64,000 bases of DNA from Notospermus geniculatus (Eukaryota; Nemertea; Pilidiophora; Heteronemertea; Lineidae): positions 59,964 through 123,963 of the forward strand of contig NMRB01000917.1 of assembly GCA_002633025.1 (NCBI GenBank), read 5' to 3'. The position numbers were made by a program, and so were the translations under genes. Shown one piece after another: positions 23,339 to 34,531 of the stretch (position 1 is its first letter; every line of letters starts with the position of its first letter). A model generated the notes under the pieces. The model saw nothing but the letters and a program-made list of their open reading frames with translations. It had not been told where the DNA came from and ran no database searches.

Positions 23339-24440
23339 CGCATACTATACAGTATTTACACACGCACGTGGGATCATCATGACGTCACACCATGACGCTG
23401 TTGACGTGCACTATTATATCCGTGGGCTGAAACTACGTTGACACTGTGGCCATGGTGACGTCACTCGGTATGAAGTTCCGGCCGTATTTTACACTTTGAG
23501 AGTTTGTTGATGTTTCAAGTGGTAAAATTCTCACACTTTGCTGAGTGAATGCAGAACTTTCTCTATAGTCCGTGACGTAAAATTATCGCCGAAGTTTACA
23601 TGTTTGGCCGAAATTTCAGAGGGCCTTGTTGTGAAATCAAGTGATTTCCTCTTCCTTTGTCATTTGACTGACAATATTCCATACATATCTATAATCCTGA
23701 ATAAATATTTCATCGAAATATCACAAAATAATAATCAAGTAATCAGTATTCATGTGTAAACGCAGCCGCCGAAAAATACCAACGCGATTTCAATGTTTAC
23801 ACTTTTGACTCGGGCCGCCATGAGCTGACGCCGTCAGTGGATATTTCGAAGATGATTTTATAAAAATAAATGTGTGACCAATATAAGCACCTAAAACCCT
23901 TTCCTATCACGGAAGGAAAATATTTTGGGGGCTTGTGTTTGTCGAGCGACATTGCCGAATTCCGACATATTTTCCGTCGTCAAGGATACATCCGCCATGT
24001 TGACCTCAATTTGGCCGTCACGGCCGACGATCGATAATCCCGGGTTTCCCCGTTCAAAGTGCACTTTCTCACCTGCGATGGCCTAAAAGGCCTACATTTC
24101 TTAGTGAAATAAATTGCTGAAGTGTTTCGACACATAACTTTTGGCATCAACAGGACATACAAGGAAAATCCTTCGTGTACAATGCACATTTCGAGGAGAT
24201 GACGGATCCAGCGATAATTTATCGGGACATCATCCTACTAAAATTTGACAAACAAACGTTTGTGTGTTTGTTTGTTTGTTCGCGATTTTCTCCGAGACTA
24301 ATGAACGGATCGCCGCCAAACTTGGTATGCAAGTGCAGACGGGCCTGGGAAGTGTCCTTACGAAGCCCGAATTTTGATATCACTTATAGTTTTTTGAAAT
24401 ATTAAGATATTAACGAAAATAACAATGCTAGTCAGGCCTA
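23339..24440. other. Intergenic, no gene recognised
   Basis: No open frame with family features. At 24240-24350 a TTTGTTTGTTTG tract is followed by a common dispersed-repeat segment (CTCCGAGACTAATGAACGG). Confidence 0.45.
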
Positions 24441-24550
24441 TTGACGTCATGACGTCACCGAGATTGCCGTCGCGTCATCCGTGACGTCGGCAACGTCATG
24501 TGCGGCGGAATGACGTCATTACGCCACTCGAACGGGGATGACGTCATTAG
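24441..24550. promoter_or_regulatory. Cluster of CRE-like TGACGTCA palindromes
   Basis: Four full TGACGTCA words (two overlapping) and several ACGTCA half-sites in about 110 bases. It could bind CREB/ATF-type factors or be a repeat feature. There is no adjacent gene to assign it to. Confidence 0.35.
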
Positions 24551-26488
24551 GGATGTTCAGATTACGTTCCGAGTCTCGACTCCCACTCCAGAGGATTCCT
24601 TTTTGGGAACTACGTCATCCAATACAACGGGGTTTTCCAAAGCAATGGTGTTTACTCATTCCAGGAGAACAAACAGAACTCTCCTGGGTGGTAAATTTAT
24701 CTCCAACTTGAAAAATCCGAAATTTTGCACCTCAGAGTCAGAGCGGGAATCGGAGTCGGACCAGATCTAAACCTCGCATTACCTCCACCAAGCGCTCCTA
24801 TAATGACGCATGAATTTAGCAGTTCCGCCACCAAACGGGTATTGCCTAGTTTGGTAAAATTGGGGGAAATAACGTGTAGCTAGGCCTACCGTAGACCAAA
24901 TACATGTAGGCCTACAGGTTGCTACAGTTTGGGCCGCCCTGTTTGTCTTCGGCAGAACTCACGGTCTTCATGGAAATGGTGCGTTGGTTGATCAGGAAAA
25001 GACAGCGATGAAAATAATGGTTACTCCCTCGGTTTTTGCGTTTTTTCGTCTTTGCGCTTTTGCGTAAACTCCAGTAAGCCAGAAAAACGTTCGCTGAAGG
25101 CAGCGGAAGAAATAAAGAACGTTACGCCGCACCACGGAAATTGACGTACAATATCAGCACTTGCAGAAAAACCATTGAATTTGCGATGTTGCTTTGTTTT
25201 GGACTATATCGATACTTTATCCAAAAGGGGACTTGCTAAGTGACACTATAACAATACGAATATTTGCCATGAGAGTATTGAAATGACGCCACAGTACTTT
25301 TTGAGACGGTGAATCAATTATTTCCCTGAGAGCGCCGTTACGTGTGACGTAAAATTCACTTTCTGAATTGACGCGTTCGTCGTTTTTTTCTAAACAGCTT
25401 AACGGAAATAAATAAAATCGGCCTGTATAAAAGCCAAGGATATCCCCAGCAACAATACGTACAAACTGACTTGTACATGTATCTTTTTCTTTCGGAAAGT
25501 ATATACATTTGGCGTGAGTGCCATTTTATTTTAACGTAGGCCTACTCAGCCATGCAATTTGCGACTGGTACTGAGCGCAAAGAGTGCGACGTCAAAGTGT
25601 CGAATATACTAGTATATGACGCGCGACTGTAGGCCTAGAGTGGGCAAGAAATGAACGGATGGTCAGGTTTCCATCTCAGCTGCAACCACACCTCAGAAAA
25701 TGCGAACACAGAATGGTGTTAGTTATAGGATGTAACCAGAGGTAATAGAATGTAACCAATGATCATCGGCCCTTATTTCAAAACAAGAAGACGACATTGT
25801 AAATGTTGAATGGTTCCCGATGTACAGGTACTTCTACATGAACGATACATTGATAGAGATCAGTATTAGGGAAGTGAGTGGGTCTAGACGGAAGAGGAAT
25901 GCGAAAAAACACCAAAAAAATAAATACCCTTTTTTCACCCTATTTTAATTAAAAAGTTGTGATAAAACACAAAAAAATTATAAAATACTTTTTTCAACCT
26001 AATTAACTAATAATTTGTGAAAACGGCAAATCCTAAGCGTTTCCTATTTCGTCAAGATCCACTCAATTCCCTTATACTCTAAAATCTACCCTAAATCCGC
26101 AGCGAATTGCACTTATATAAATACATAATGATCTGCACCATCAACACATTCGGTAACCCCATCCTCAATCAACACTGTATACATCGCATCTACGAGGCAT
26201 TCCTAACCACCTCCCACTCCGCTAGACAATCCTATGGCAAACCCTCTGGCAATCACCCAGAATCACAACCCTCAAGCATAGAGCAGGCAGGCTATTAATC
26301 GTCGGGGTAGTGATGTTGTTCACACCATCCTATTCAACACCAATAGAGTAAAGAAACGTATTTTTTCAACAAAGCAACGAATCATTGTTCAATCAAGAAA
26401 AGTCTTTGTGTTAACACTAAACTTCGGAAAAAAGTAGCAAAATCGTTGCAGAAACGCTAAGGGTATAGTGAAATGTTTTTTTAATGCA
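24551..26488. other. Intergenic, no gene recognised
   Basis: A/T-rich blocks near 25900-26030 and AGGCCTAC words. The segment 25790-25860 resembles 28885-28985 (GACATTGTAAATGT, GATGTACAGGTAC). No supported coding sequence. Confidence 0.45.
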
Positions 26489-27395
26489 AATACCGTAGAA
26501 TCACCTTTCTCCGGTCACTGTCAGATATGCAAGGCCTCTAAATATTCATTGGCTGTTCATGCCCCTTTTCGTGAGCGGCCAATGACAATTCGCCATGCAG
26601 TCCCAGTCATGCCACTGCATGTGACGATGACTCCGCGGTGTCGATTTCAATGACTGTGACATGTTTGAGGGTAGCGTATTGTTACTGACCTTCGGACGTT
26701 CGTGAATTGATCATGCGGGAATCGTTGTCTCGGACACGTTGGCGGAACATAAAGGGTGTTTCAAAATCCTGCAGATGTTCACTCTAGGCTACTTCACAAT
26801 GACATTTCAAAATGAAAATTTTGCTCCTTGACGGTGCTGGTGGAGGGGGAATGCATTGTTACACTGATTAGAAATGTGAAAACCTGCCGACGAGCGCGAA
26901 ACAGAGTGAAGTGACTGTGATTGAACTCTGGTACATGATGTACTTTAATTTTTTTTTAAAAACACGAGTTAAATCCCGAATACCCATCGCATTTCGCCCT
27001 TGAAGTCAACAGTCTTAGGCCCGTTTCATGCGTCGCTCTAATCATGTGCCGATTTCAGTTCTTGTAGTGCAAATTCTATCTCGCGAATCGAATTCGGCAC
27101 ACAGAAGTTGAGCGACGTTTGAAATGAGCCTTAGAATTTATGAGCCACCCTGTATTCCACAACCCACTCAACATTCTCAATCCCTGACCCCATGTCAATA
27201 TCCCAAATCAATTCATCTGCGTCCAAGAAGAGATTACCATAGGCCTACAATGGTCAACGCGAACGCCGCTGCAAATAGACCATTGTGCGGTCAGTCATCC
27301 GGGCCGACGTTCATGCATAATCATGACGAAGGTGTTTCCCATTGAACTTTGAAGTTTATAATGAAGTGACCGGAGAAAGGTGATTCTACGGTATT
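26489..27395. mobile_element. Non-autonomous element with 31-bp inverted ends
   Basis: Ends begin AATACCGTAGAATCACCTTT and are exact complements at 26489-26519 and 27365-27395. The interior has no transposase similarity that I can see. Confidence 0.75.
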
Positions 27396-27510
27396 TTTGA
27401 GAAAAAACTACAAGTACTACTAAAATGTGAAAAAAAATTAAAAGTCATCAACAAGTACGATAAACCAAAGTACAGAAAAGCACAAAATTGACACACAAAA
27501 TGATAATAAA

Positions 27511-28371
27511 CAAGAAGTCAATCTCCAGAATTCACGAATTTTCGACCCCAACCGGGGTCTTTTTCAAGTGGAACTTTACAATCTGAAACTCTAGAAAAGA
27601 CTGAGCTGAAACCCGAATGTAGAACTACATAACCTGTGTAGACAGGATAAACAAGCAATTAAGGAAAGAATAGTGTCCAAGCCCTACGGGTGGTTGCTGG
27701 ACCTAATTTAAACTGGGGCAGTTTGGCATTCGTGTTCTTCCTATTCTCTCCCCCTGGTAGGCCTATTTCGTTTTAGGTTTCCCAGTTGCGGAGGGCACTG
27801 TGGCTCCCCTTCTGGTCTAGACCTTGTTTTTTTCCCTCCCCTTCCCCCTTTTTTTGCTCTAATCCTCCTCGCCCTATTCTTCTTATTGCTCAGTGATTTG
27901 CATTATCCATTCTGTTTTTTTTCCCTACAAATCTGGAAGTTGACTTCCTTTATATTCCTTTACTTTGTGTTGACCTTTGTGCATCTTTTCGCTTTGTGCT
28001 TGTTATGTATTACACACATGTCATATTTATTAATTTATAAACTTTCTTTCAGCCAAATGAAGCTCTACACCAACTACTTACACTCTGCTTGTGGTCAGGC
28101 TGAGCAACCTTGCAGTTATTCAACCCTTTTCTTTCAGCTAAATTAGTTTCTCCTTAATTACATCCACTCATTAAATTAGGTCCAGCAACCACCCGTAGGG
28201 CTTGGACACTATTATTTCCTTAATTGCTTGTTTATCCTGTCTACACAGGTTATGTAGTTCTACATTCGGGTTTCAGCTCAGTCTTTTCTAGAGTTTCAGA
28301 TTGTAAAGTTCCACTTGAAAAAGACCCCGGTTGGGGTCAAAAATTCGTGAATTCTGGAGATTGACTTCTTG
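27511..28371. mobile_element. Element with ~205-bp terminal inverted repeats
   Basis: Outer ends are CAAGAAGTCAATCTCCAGAA and complement. Arms run about 27511-27715 and 28160-28371 with a few differences, and carry the ACCCCAACCGGGGT block shared with 10708-10857. The 430-bp interior is T- and C-rich with no recognised gene. A partial copy of the right arm lies at 60998-61090. Confidence 0.85.
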
Positions 28372-28417
28372 TTTATTAACAAGTACGATTAAAATGTAAT
28401 AAAATTCTCCTAAATAA

Positions 28418-28790
28418 ATGGAACACGTAGAGATTGAGGAAAATATGATTGAAGTTGTTGCAAACAGGATGTATCACCTTCAAAATACTATTAATCAGTC
28501 CTACATGACTTAGCTTTAAACAATCAATTAGCTGATATTTCAAATGTTAACATCAATAAATACTTCAAATCACAATTTAACACTTTAGAACCTGTTACAG
28601 AGACATTTGTAGATATTATGTTGTAAAAGTTATGAAAAAAGAAGTACATTTGTGTTATACTAACAGAGATAAGATAATAATTGCAGGAGCCATTTCTGCT
28701 ATTGCTTATTATTCTATTTCTGCTTTAAGAGATTTAATTGAGTTTTATGACAGAAATAAACACGTTCCTTATGAAACTTAAAAGAATATT
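28418..28790 (+). pseudogene. Decayed AT-rich coding remnant, unidentified
   Basis: From ATG at 28418 a frame reads MEHVEIEENMIEVVANRMYH and on to a stop after 31 codons. A +1 shift gives a further ~40 codons ending DIML-stop, and a later frame reads IIIAGAISAIAYYSISALRD before a stop. Codons end mostly in A or T, unlike the host genes nearby. No family was recognised. It may be a relic of a mobile or horizontally acquired gene, or chance. Confidence 0.3.
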
Positions 28791-28966
28791 CAGTATATTT
28801 CAGATTAAATTAATGACCTAAAAAGCTGTGAAGAATATAGTAAATGTTTTAGGTATAATAAACGCTTTCAAAATCATACAAGATGACATTGTAAATGTCG
28901 TATGGTTCCCGCCCGATGTACAGGTACCGGTACTTATACATGAACGGTACATTAGAGATGAAGATA

Positions 28967-29042
28967 CATTGATAGAGATCAGGATACATTGATAGAGATC
29001 GGATACATTGATAGAGATCAGGATCCATTGACAGATATCAGG
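28967..29042. repeat. Short tandem repeat, GATACATTGATAGAGATCAG unit
   Basis: About four units of roughly 20 bp with minor changes. A single related unit occurs at 25846-25865. Confidence 0.8.
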
Positions 29043-29049
29043 ATAATGC

Positions 29050-29510
29050 CCTTACGGTATGCGATTTTTGACCGGCGTCACGAATCGCAGTGCCGCAAGT
29101 GTTGGTGTGCGGAGAACGCCGTAACCATATCGTAACGATTTTTTGCCGGCGGTCCGTGGCGCAGCCATGATCGCAGGAATCAAACTGATTTGATATTATT
29201 TTGTCGGCTTCGGATTCGCCGGCGTCCTCCACTGCAAGCAGTGTGCGGGGTTCACCGGCGCCTCCCGCCGTATCTTGGGGCAGTCGACCAATGTAATCCC
29301 TTCCTGGCGTCACGTGATTTTAAAATGACGTCATTATCGGCTCTTTCCGGAGAACTTCGGTAGAATCTTACCGTATAGATCGATATCATTACAAGTTCAC
29401 CCGCACACCAAGACGCAACCATTTTCAGGACGGCGTCGTTTGTAAACGACGCCGGCGAATCAGGCGCCGGTCAAAAATCGCAGGCCGCAACGGCAGTGTG
29501 CGCCTGGCTT
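29050..29510. mobile_element. MITE with GCGATTTTTGACCGGCG arms
   Basis: Inverted arms share TGCGATTTTTGACCGGCG near 29060-29078 and 29457-29480. The right end reads on to GCCTGGCTTAAGC. The outer boundary at the left is uncertain. No gene. Confidence 0.6.
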
Positions 29511-29527
29511 AAGCTCTGTGTGCACAT

Positions 29528-29835
29528 AGCTTTAGACTTCCGAGACGATATTTTTGTCGGTGCGACATCGTGTGCAGAAGTCGGGTGTTCTATTTTCACC
29601 CGACATCGGGTGCTTGTCGTATGGACTGGGCCAATCAGGAAGCGAAATTAGATCACGTGTATGAAGGCTACCAGGAGGTAATTATTTCCTCCAGAGGCTA
29701 CCGAATGCGTCCTAAGGGACGCATGGATAAATCCGGGGAATAAATCGTCCTGTGTAAACAGATTAGCCGATCCCGACAAATTTGATACGACTCTGTCGTA
29801 CGGCAAAATCGGCTGGTGTAAAACGGGTCGCCGTC
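29528..29835. repeat. Dispersed repeat, second copy at 32626-32890
   Basis: Shares GTCGGTGCGACATCGTGTGC and GAATAAATCGTCC with 32626-32890, ending ...GTACGGCAAAATCGGCT. The 32.6-kb copy lacks about 25 bases near 29670-29700. Confidence 0.8.
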
Positions 29836-29868
29836 GCTGTAAGTACGCTAGACACGGCGGACACGTTA

Positions 29869-31110
29869 AGCCCGCCGCACACGAGAGAAATTAGCTGAGC
29901 AAAATGTCATTCGAGGCATTTGACTCAGTCAAAAACCTCTCGTGTGCGGCGAATTTCTTGCGAGTTTTTTGCCTCAACGGCCGAGGAAAAAACCTCAGCG
30001 TGTGCGGCGGGACTGAGTCATGGTCATTTGACTCGCGTCATTTTGCTACAGAGCATGCGTAGAAATCACATGACGGCATTTCATGGCACGTCGCCGTGAC
30101 GTGACGGTACGTCACCGTGGAAGTCATCCTCCAAGCAGGGTCGAACACCATTCTTGACACTAGAGGGCGTTACGAATAACACCCTCTAGTATCGATCAGC
30201 CACCGCCATGTTGAAAAGAAGTGCAGCGCAATAATATGTGTAAGGATTCCTTACCATTGTAAAGCGGTCGACCGTTCACTCAGTAAACAAGCGTCGCCAT
30301 GCGCAGTAGATAGTGCACGGTTATACGTCCACAGGAAGACATAAATTATATTATTATAGGCCTGCCTAGGTCAAAATGAGGCTTAGATGCAAGACATGAT
30401 GAAAATATTTGTAAAGCATAATCATTTTGTGGCAAAATATCTCTAGACTAGTACCTGGTCCTACCGATGGTGTCGCTTTTGAATTTGCTGAATGCTAATT
30501 TCATAACGTAAACGAGTTAGGACGGGCTTCCAGTCTAAAATATCTCGAGGTTTTTCAGTTATTCTGAGACCAAAGTAGTCCATGACCGCGTGCATTTTGT
30601 TTACCCAAGTGACCAAACATCTCCCAGACGTTATACACTTATTCCACTTCATAAAGTTCAGGGAAATGTATATTTATTGTATTTATTTCGAAATTGTGAC
30701 ACATAGATTGCAAGGAGAGGCTTAGGCATGAATATAGTGTTGTTTACGCGCAAAGTTCTGGGGCGCGGAGTATCATGGTTGTGATATGCGAGGCCTGATC
30801 ACATATCCATCCGCGGCCGCAAAAATCAAAATGGCGGATGCCGATCGATGACAGTGTCGATATTGCGTAGAAATTCGGCACTGTGTAACAGTTTGGGTCG
30901 AACACGCTCCGGATTTCCCAAAACGCATGCGCGTATCCCAGAATCCTTCGCGTGTATACTTATCGGAAGAATGGAGATAGGTGGCGCTGTGGGGAGTTCG
31001 CGTGGAAGTATACCGTCCAAAATCCTCCGCCGCACACGAGAGGTTTTTGACTGAGTCAAAATGCTCGAATGACATTTTGCTCAGCTAATTTCTCTCGTGT
31101 GCGGCGGGCT
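29869..31110. mobile_element. 1.24-kb MITE-like element with ~82-bp inverted ends, TTA duplication
   Basis: Ends AGCCCGCCGCACACGAGAGA and complement extend as ~82-bp arms. TTA flanks both sides (29866-29868, 31111-31113). No transposase was seen inside; 30461-30700 is ordinary AT-balanced sequence. PIF/Harbinger-type mobilisation is suggested by the TTA duplication. Confidence 0.85.
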
Positions 31111-31126
31111 TTACATAGAAATTTGT

Positions 31127-31462
31127 GAAGCCTCTCTCGATTTATCGATCAGGATATCGAGAAGGGGCTAATGAGTACTATAGGCCCTTTCAGCGGCACC
31201 TGTGATCAGTCATTAGTGGCTCCCGCGTGGAGCTCTCAGTGACCCCTTCTCGCACTCGTGAAGCTAAAGCCGCACATACTGGACGTATTCTGAAACGGCC
31301 TACGGACAGACATTCTGAAACGGAGCAACCCACTCGGGGTCTAGTCAAAAGGAACGGTAGGGTCCAATTTTGCCGCTGTCTTTTTTCTACCCTTGGATTC
31401 GCTTAACTATTCTTGGGACTATACTTTGCCTGAGCGCAAATTGTAGGATGTCTTCTTTTAGC
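31127..31462 (+). repeat. Upstream flank of secreted-protein gene, segmental copy B
   Basis: Closely matches 34532-34867 and, less closely, 7404-7740 (TTTCAGCGGCACCTGTG, GAAACGGCCTACGGACAGAC). It breaks off into a nest of MITEs before reaching any coding exon. Confidence 0.85.
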
Positions 31463-31467
31463 CTAAA

Positions 31468-32131
31468 GGCCTCCGGCCACTTGTGCGTTTAACACTGCGT
31501 GATGCGTTAAATCTTTTGTTATTTTCCGCCGCTCTGCTTCCAAATAATGGGAAAAGCGCATCACGCAGCGTATTAAAGGCCCCTTCACACCAAAATTAAC
31601 CGCACCGCGGGCGGCGACGGCGAAAAACGACGCGCGTTCACCGCTGGGAAAATAAGTTCAATGGATTTTCAATAAACGGGTCACACCAAAGATGCGCGGC
31701 AAAAAATGACGCGCGCTCGCCGCCCGAAATAATTACTTTGTAGTTAAGCTGTTTTTCCACGAGGCGTTTGCGAGCGCGGAATAGGAGGCGGGAACGGGTT
31801 GAAAAAATCAATCCAACGTATTTCCCATTAGCTGTTTCACTCGCATTCGCTTCCGCACCGAAACCGTGTCCGCAAACGTCTCGTGGAAAAGCAGCCTTGC
31901 CCCGAAAAATTCACGCGGGAGGTGTGATCCCTGTATGTGGGCGGAAACCGCGGCGTTCAACGCGCGTTTTTGGTGTGCAAGGACCTTAAAGGCTCGTTTC
32001 CACAGACGCGTTTCACGCTGCGTGATGCGTCAAATCTTTTGTTATTTTCCGCCGCTCTGCTTCCAAACAATGGGCGAAGCGTCAAAACGCTCACGCTTTC
32101 TGTGGAAACGGGCCTTAAAAACGCACAAGTG
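31468..32131. mobile_element. Nest of palindromic MITEs inserted into one another
   Basis: Outer pair: GGCCACTTGTGCGTTT (31483) with its complement near 32115-32131. Inside: 31574-31988 with ends AAGG(C/T)CC and CACACCAAAA; within that, about 31749-31891 with TTTTCCACGAG and GCGTTTGCG arms; and 31988-32118 with CGTTTCCACAGACGCG arms. TTAA-like junctions occur between layers. No gene; open frames here are GC-skew artefacts. Confidence 0.75.
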
Positions 32132-32218
32132 GCCCGATCGCGCGTCGGACGCCGATGGTCTTGCACACTGCGATTGCCTGCGCTACGACGGAACAGTCGG
32201 CATTCGCAATCACGGTCA

Positions 32219-32890
32219 GGTCACAAAAACGAAAATGTGTACGATCATCGTGGAACAAACAGCATCAGCACGCAGGGAATCGTAACCGTGTTCAGGTCAC
32301 CTGCGAATGGATTACGCCCGTCGGGATGACACAGAAGTAGTAGAATAGGTTCAACTCCTGCGATTCATGATCTTTTTGGTCGGCGACTGATCCCTATCGA
32401 CGCAACTACAGTCATGTCACACCAGATCGGCGACTGATTTGTTCCACGCGGTCGTGCCTCAGACGCAAAGTGATCCAGAAAAGTCAGCCTGCGCCTGTTC
32501 TGTGCCATCGCAAGGTCGACCTGTCGACATCCGCATAAAGCCTAAAGCCCTAACGAGCCGATTTTGTCGTACGATTGTGTCGGCCGACAGAGACGTACGA
32601 CAAAAACGCGCCGTGTATACTAGACTTTCGAGGCGATTTTTTTGTCGGTGCGACATCGTGTGCAGAAGTCGGGTGTTCTATTTTCACCCGACATCGGCTG
32701 CTTGTCGTATGGACTTGGCCAATCAGGAAGCGAAATTAGATCACGTGTTTGAAGGCTACCTAATGACACACGAGGTCCTAAGGGACGCATGAATAAATCC
32801 GGGGAATAAATCGTCCCGTGTAAACAGATTAGCTGATCCCGACAAATCTGATACGACTCTGTCGTACGGCAAAATCGGCTCGTGTAAATA
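32219..32890. repeat. Two adjoining dispersed repeats (copies of 11.3 kb and 29.5 kb)
   Basis: 32219-32618 matches 11341-11728; 32626-32890 matches 29528-29835. Their junction lies next to the point where the 11.7-kb copy carries an N, so the two may belong to one longer family interrupted differently in each copy. Confidence 0.75.
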
Positions 32891-33001
32891 GGGCTTTATT
32901 CATACTCCGACGCACGACCATCGCCGGCGACCGACGCGCGATCTTGCGTTCGACGCCGACCCCCGTCGTGCGATTTGGTCGGCGTCCGATCGCGAGGCTG
33001 T

Positions 33002-33565
33002 TTACACCGGCGGCTGGCGGGCGCGTTTGCGTTTGCGGCTGCGTCTGCGATCGATTGTGTTCTAGCTTGTGTCAAATGGGTGTTTATACCAGCGATCGCG
33101 TCTGCGGACGCGTCTGCGAGTCGAAAAACGCGTCCGCAGGGAATGGCCCTTGGAGCAAAAAATCGCGCGTTTTTCTTGACGCCTCGGGGATTTCGCTGGG
33201 AATGCACCCTCGTGACGTCATTATACATAGAAGGAACACGGGAGTGGTTTGCGTGCTCACTGTATTGGAAGCTGTTGCCGGAACCACGACACGTAAGTTT
33301 ATAGGCCTAGTCACCATTAGTGGACGTTGTATTTGAATGTTATATGAGAATGTATGCTCACGGTTACACAGTGGTGGTATTTTGGCCCAGGCATGACAAA
33401 AATATCACTAAAATATCATGGAAATAATATCAAAAATACCAGCAAACTATTAAAAATCACGTGCGAAATCGCGTCCGCACACGCAGGCATAAACGGCCGA
33501 ATCCGGCGCACCCTAATCGCAGCCGCAGCCGCAAACGCAAACGCGCCCGCCAGCCGCCGGTGTAA
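33002..33565. mobile_element. MITE with TTACACCGGCGGCTGGCGGG ends
   Basis: Inverted arms of about 45 bp, GC- and CGTTTGCG-rich. A solo left arm with 30 further bases recurs at 34449-34527, where it abuts copy C of the secreted-gene flank. No coding sequence. Confidence 0.8.
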
Positions 33566-33566
33566 G

Positions 33567-33704
33567 GGTAGGAACACACCTAACGCGATTCGCATGCGAT
33601 TGGGCGACGCATGCGTCAACGCAATTGTTTGCGTGCAGTGCGGCGGAAAATAACAAAGGCGTTGTCGCATGCGTCAACGAATCGCGTTAGGTGTGTAGCA
33701 ACCC
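33567..33704. mobile_element. Palindromic MITE GGTAGGGACACACC, copy 1
   Basis: About 138 bp, self-complementary arms with CACACCTAACGCGATTCG and GACGCATGCGTCAA. Further copies are at 33861-33997 and 34311-34447. Its right terminus is slightly altered (GTGTGTAGCAACCC). Confidence 0.85.
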
Positions 33705-33707
33705 TAA

Positions 33708-33856
33708 AGCGGGTGATCCACTGTTGCGATGTTGGCTTGAGACGGGGTTGCGTTCCCTTGCGGTTACCTTATATGGCAATCGGAAGTCCTTATAAGGTAA
33801 TCGCAAGGGAACGCAACCCCGTCTCAAGCCAAAATCGCAACAGTGGATCACCCGCT
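33708..33856. mobile_element. Palindromic MITE AGCGGGTGATCCACTG with TAA duplication
   Basis: 149 bp, near-complete palindrome, flanked by TAA at 33705-33707 and 33857-33859. Contains TTGCGTTCCCTTGCG-type arms around a short centre. Confidence 0.88.
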
Positions 33857-33860
33857 TAAG

Positions 33861-33997
33861 GGTAGGGACACACCTAACGCGATTCGTTGACGCATGCGGC
33901 AACGCCTTTGTTATTTTACGCCGCACTGCACGCAAACAAAGGTTTTGACGCATGCGTCGCCCAATCGCATGCGAATCGCGTTAGGTGTGTCCCTACC
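33861..33997. mobile_element. Palindromic MITE GGTAGGGACACACC, copy 2
   Basis: 137 bp, intact at both ends. Its central asymmetric part is in inverted orientation relative to copies 1 and 3. Confidence 0.88.
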
Positions 33998-34004
33998 ATA
34001 AACA

Positions 34005-34113
34005 GGCCCCGTATTCATAAAGCTACTTAAGTCTAAGTATGATACTTATCTTTTGTGTTGAACAAAGGATAAGTGTCATACTTAGACTTAAGTAGTTTTA
34101 TGAATACGGGGCC
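34005..34113. mobile_element. Palindromic MITE GGCCCCGTATTCATAAAG
   Basis: 109 bp with arms of about 48 bases (GCTACTTAAGTCTAAGTATG inside) that are almost exact complements. Belongs to the GGCC..TATTCATAAA group also seen at 48128-48526. Confidence 0.88.
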
Positions 34114-34114
34114 A

Positions 34115-34232
34115 GGGGCCTGATTCACAAAGCACACTTCGGCTATAACTATTGTTCATAAATCCCCACACAATAGTTAAGAGTTCACTAAGATCACACT
34201 TAGGCGTAAGTGTGCTTTGTGAATCAGGCCCC
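34115..34232. mobile_element. Palindromic MITE GGGGCCTGATTCACAAAGC
   Basis: 118 bp with inverted ends of about 30 bases. Lies directly against the preceding palindrome. Confidence 0.85.
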
Positions 34233-34310
34233 AGGCCTTTACTTGAGCCATTTCATAACGGGTCGCCGTCGCTGAAGTACATGTACGCTGGACACGATGG
34301 ACACGTTTAC

Positions 34311-34447
34311 GGTAGGGACACACCTAACGCGATTCGCATGCGATTGGGCGACGCATGCGTCAAAACCTTTGTTTGCGTGCAGTGCGGCAGAAAATAACAA
34401 AGGCGTTGCCGCATGCGTCAACGAATCGCGTTAGGTGTGTCCCTACC
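34311..34447. mobile_element. Palindromic MITE GGTAGGGACACACC, copy 3
   Basis: Same family and orientation as copy 1. It sits in sequence (GGTCGCCGTCGCTG to GACACGTTTA) that also precedes the element at 29869. Confidence 0.88.
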
Positions 34448-34531
34448 CCACCGGCGGCTGGCGGGCGCGATTGCGTTTGCGTCTGCGTCTGCGATCGATT
34501 GTGTTCTAGCTTGTGTCAAATGAGTGCTATT

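Noticed and set aside
32896-33336. Overlapping long frames on both strands (110-130 codons)
   Set aside because: GC-rich palindromic MITE arms leave several frames open; no protein features.
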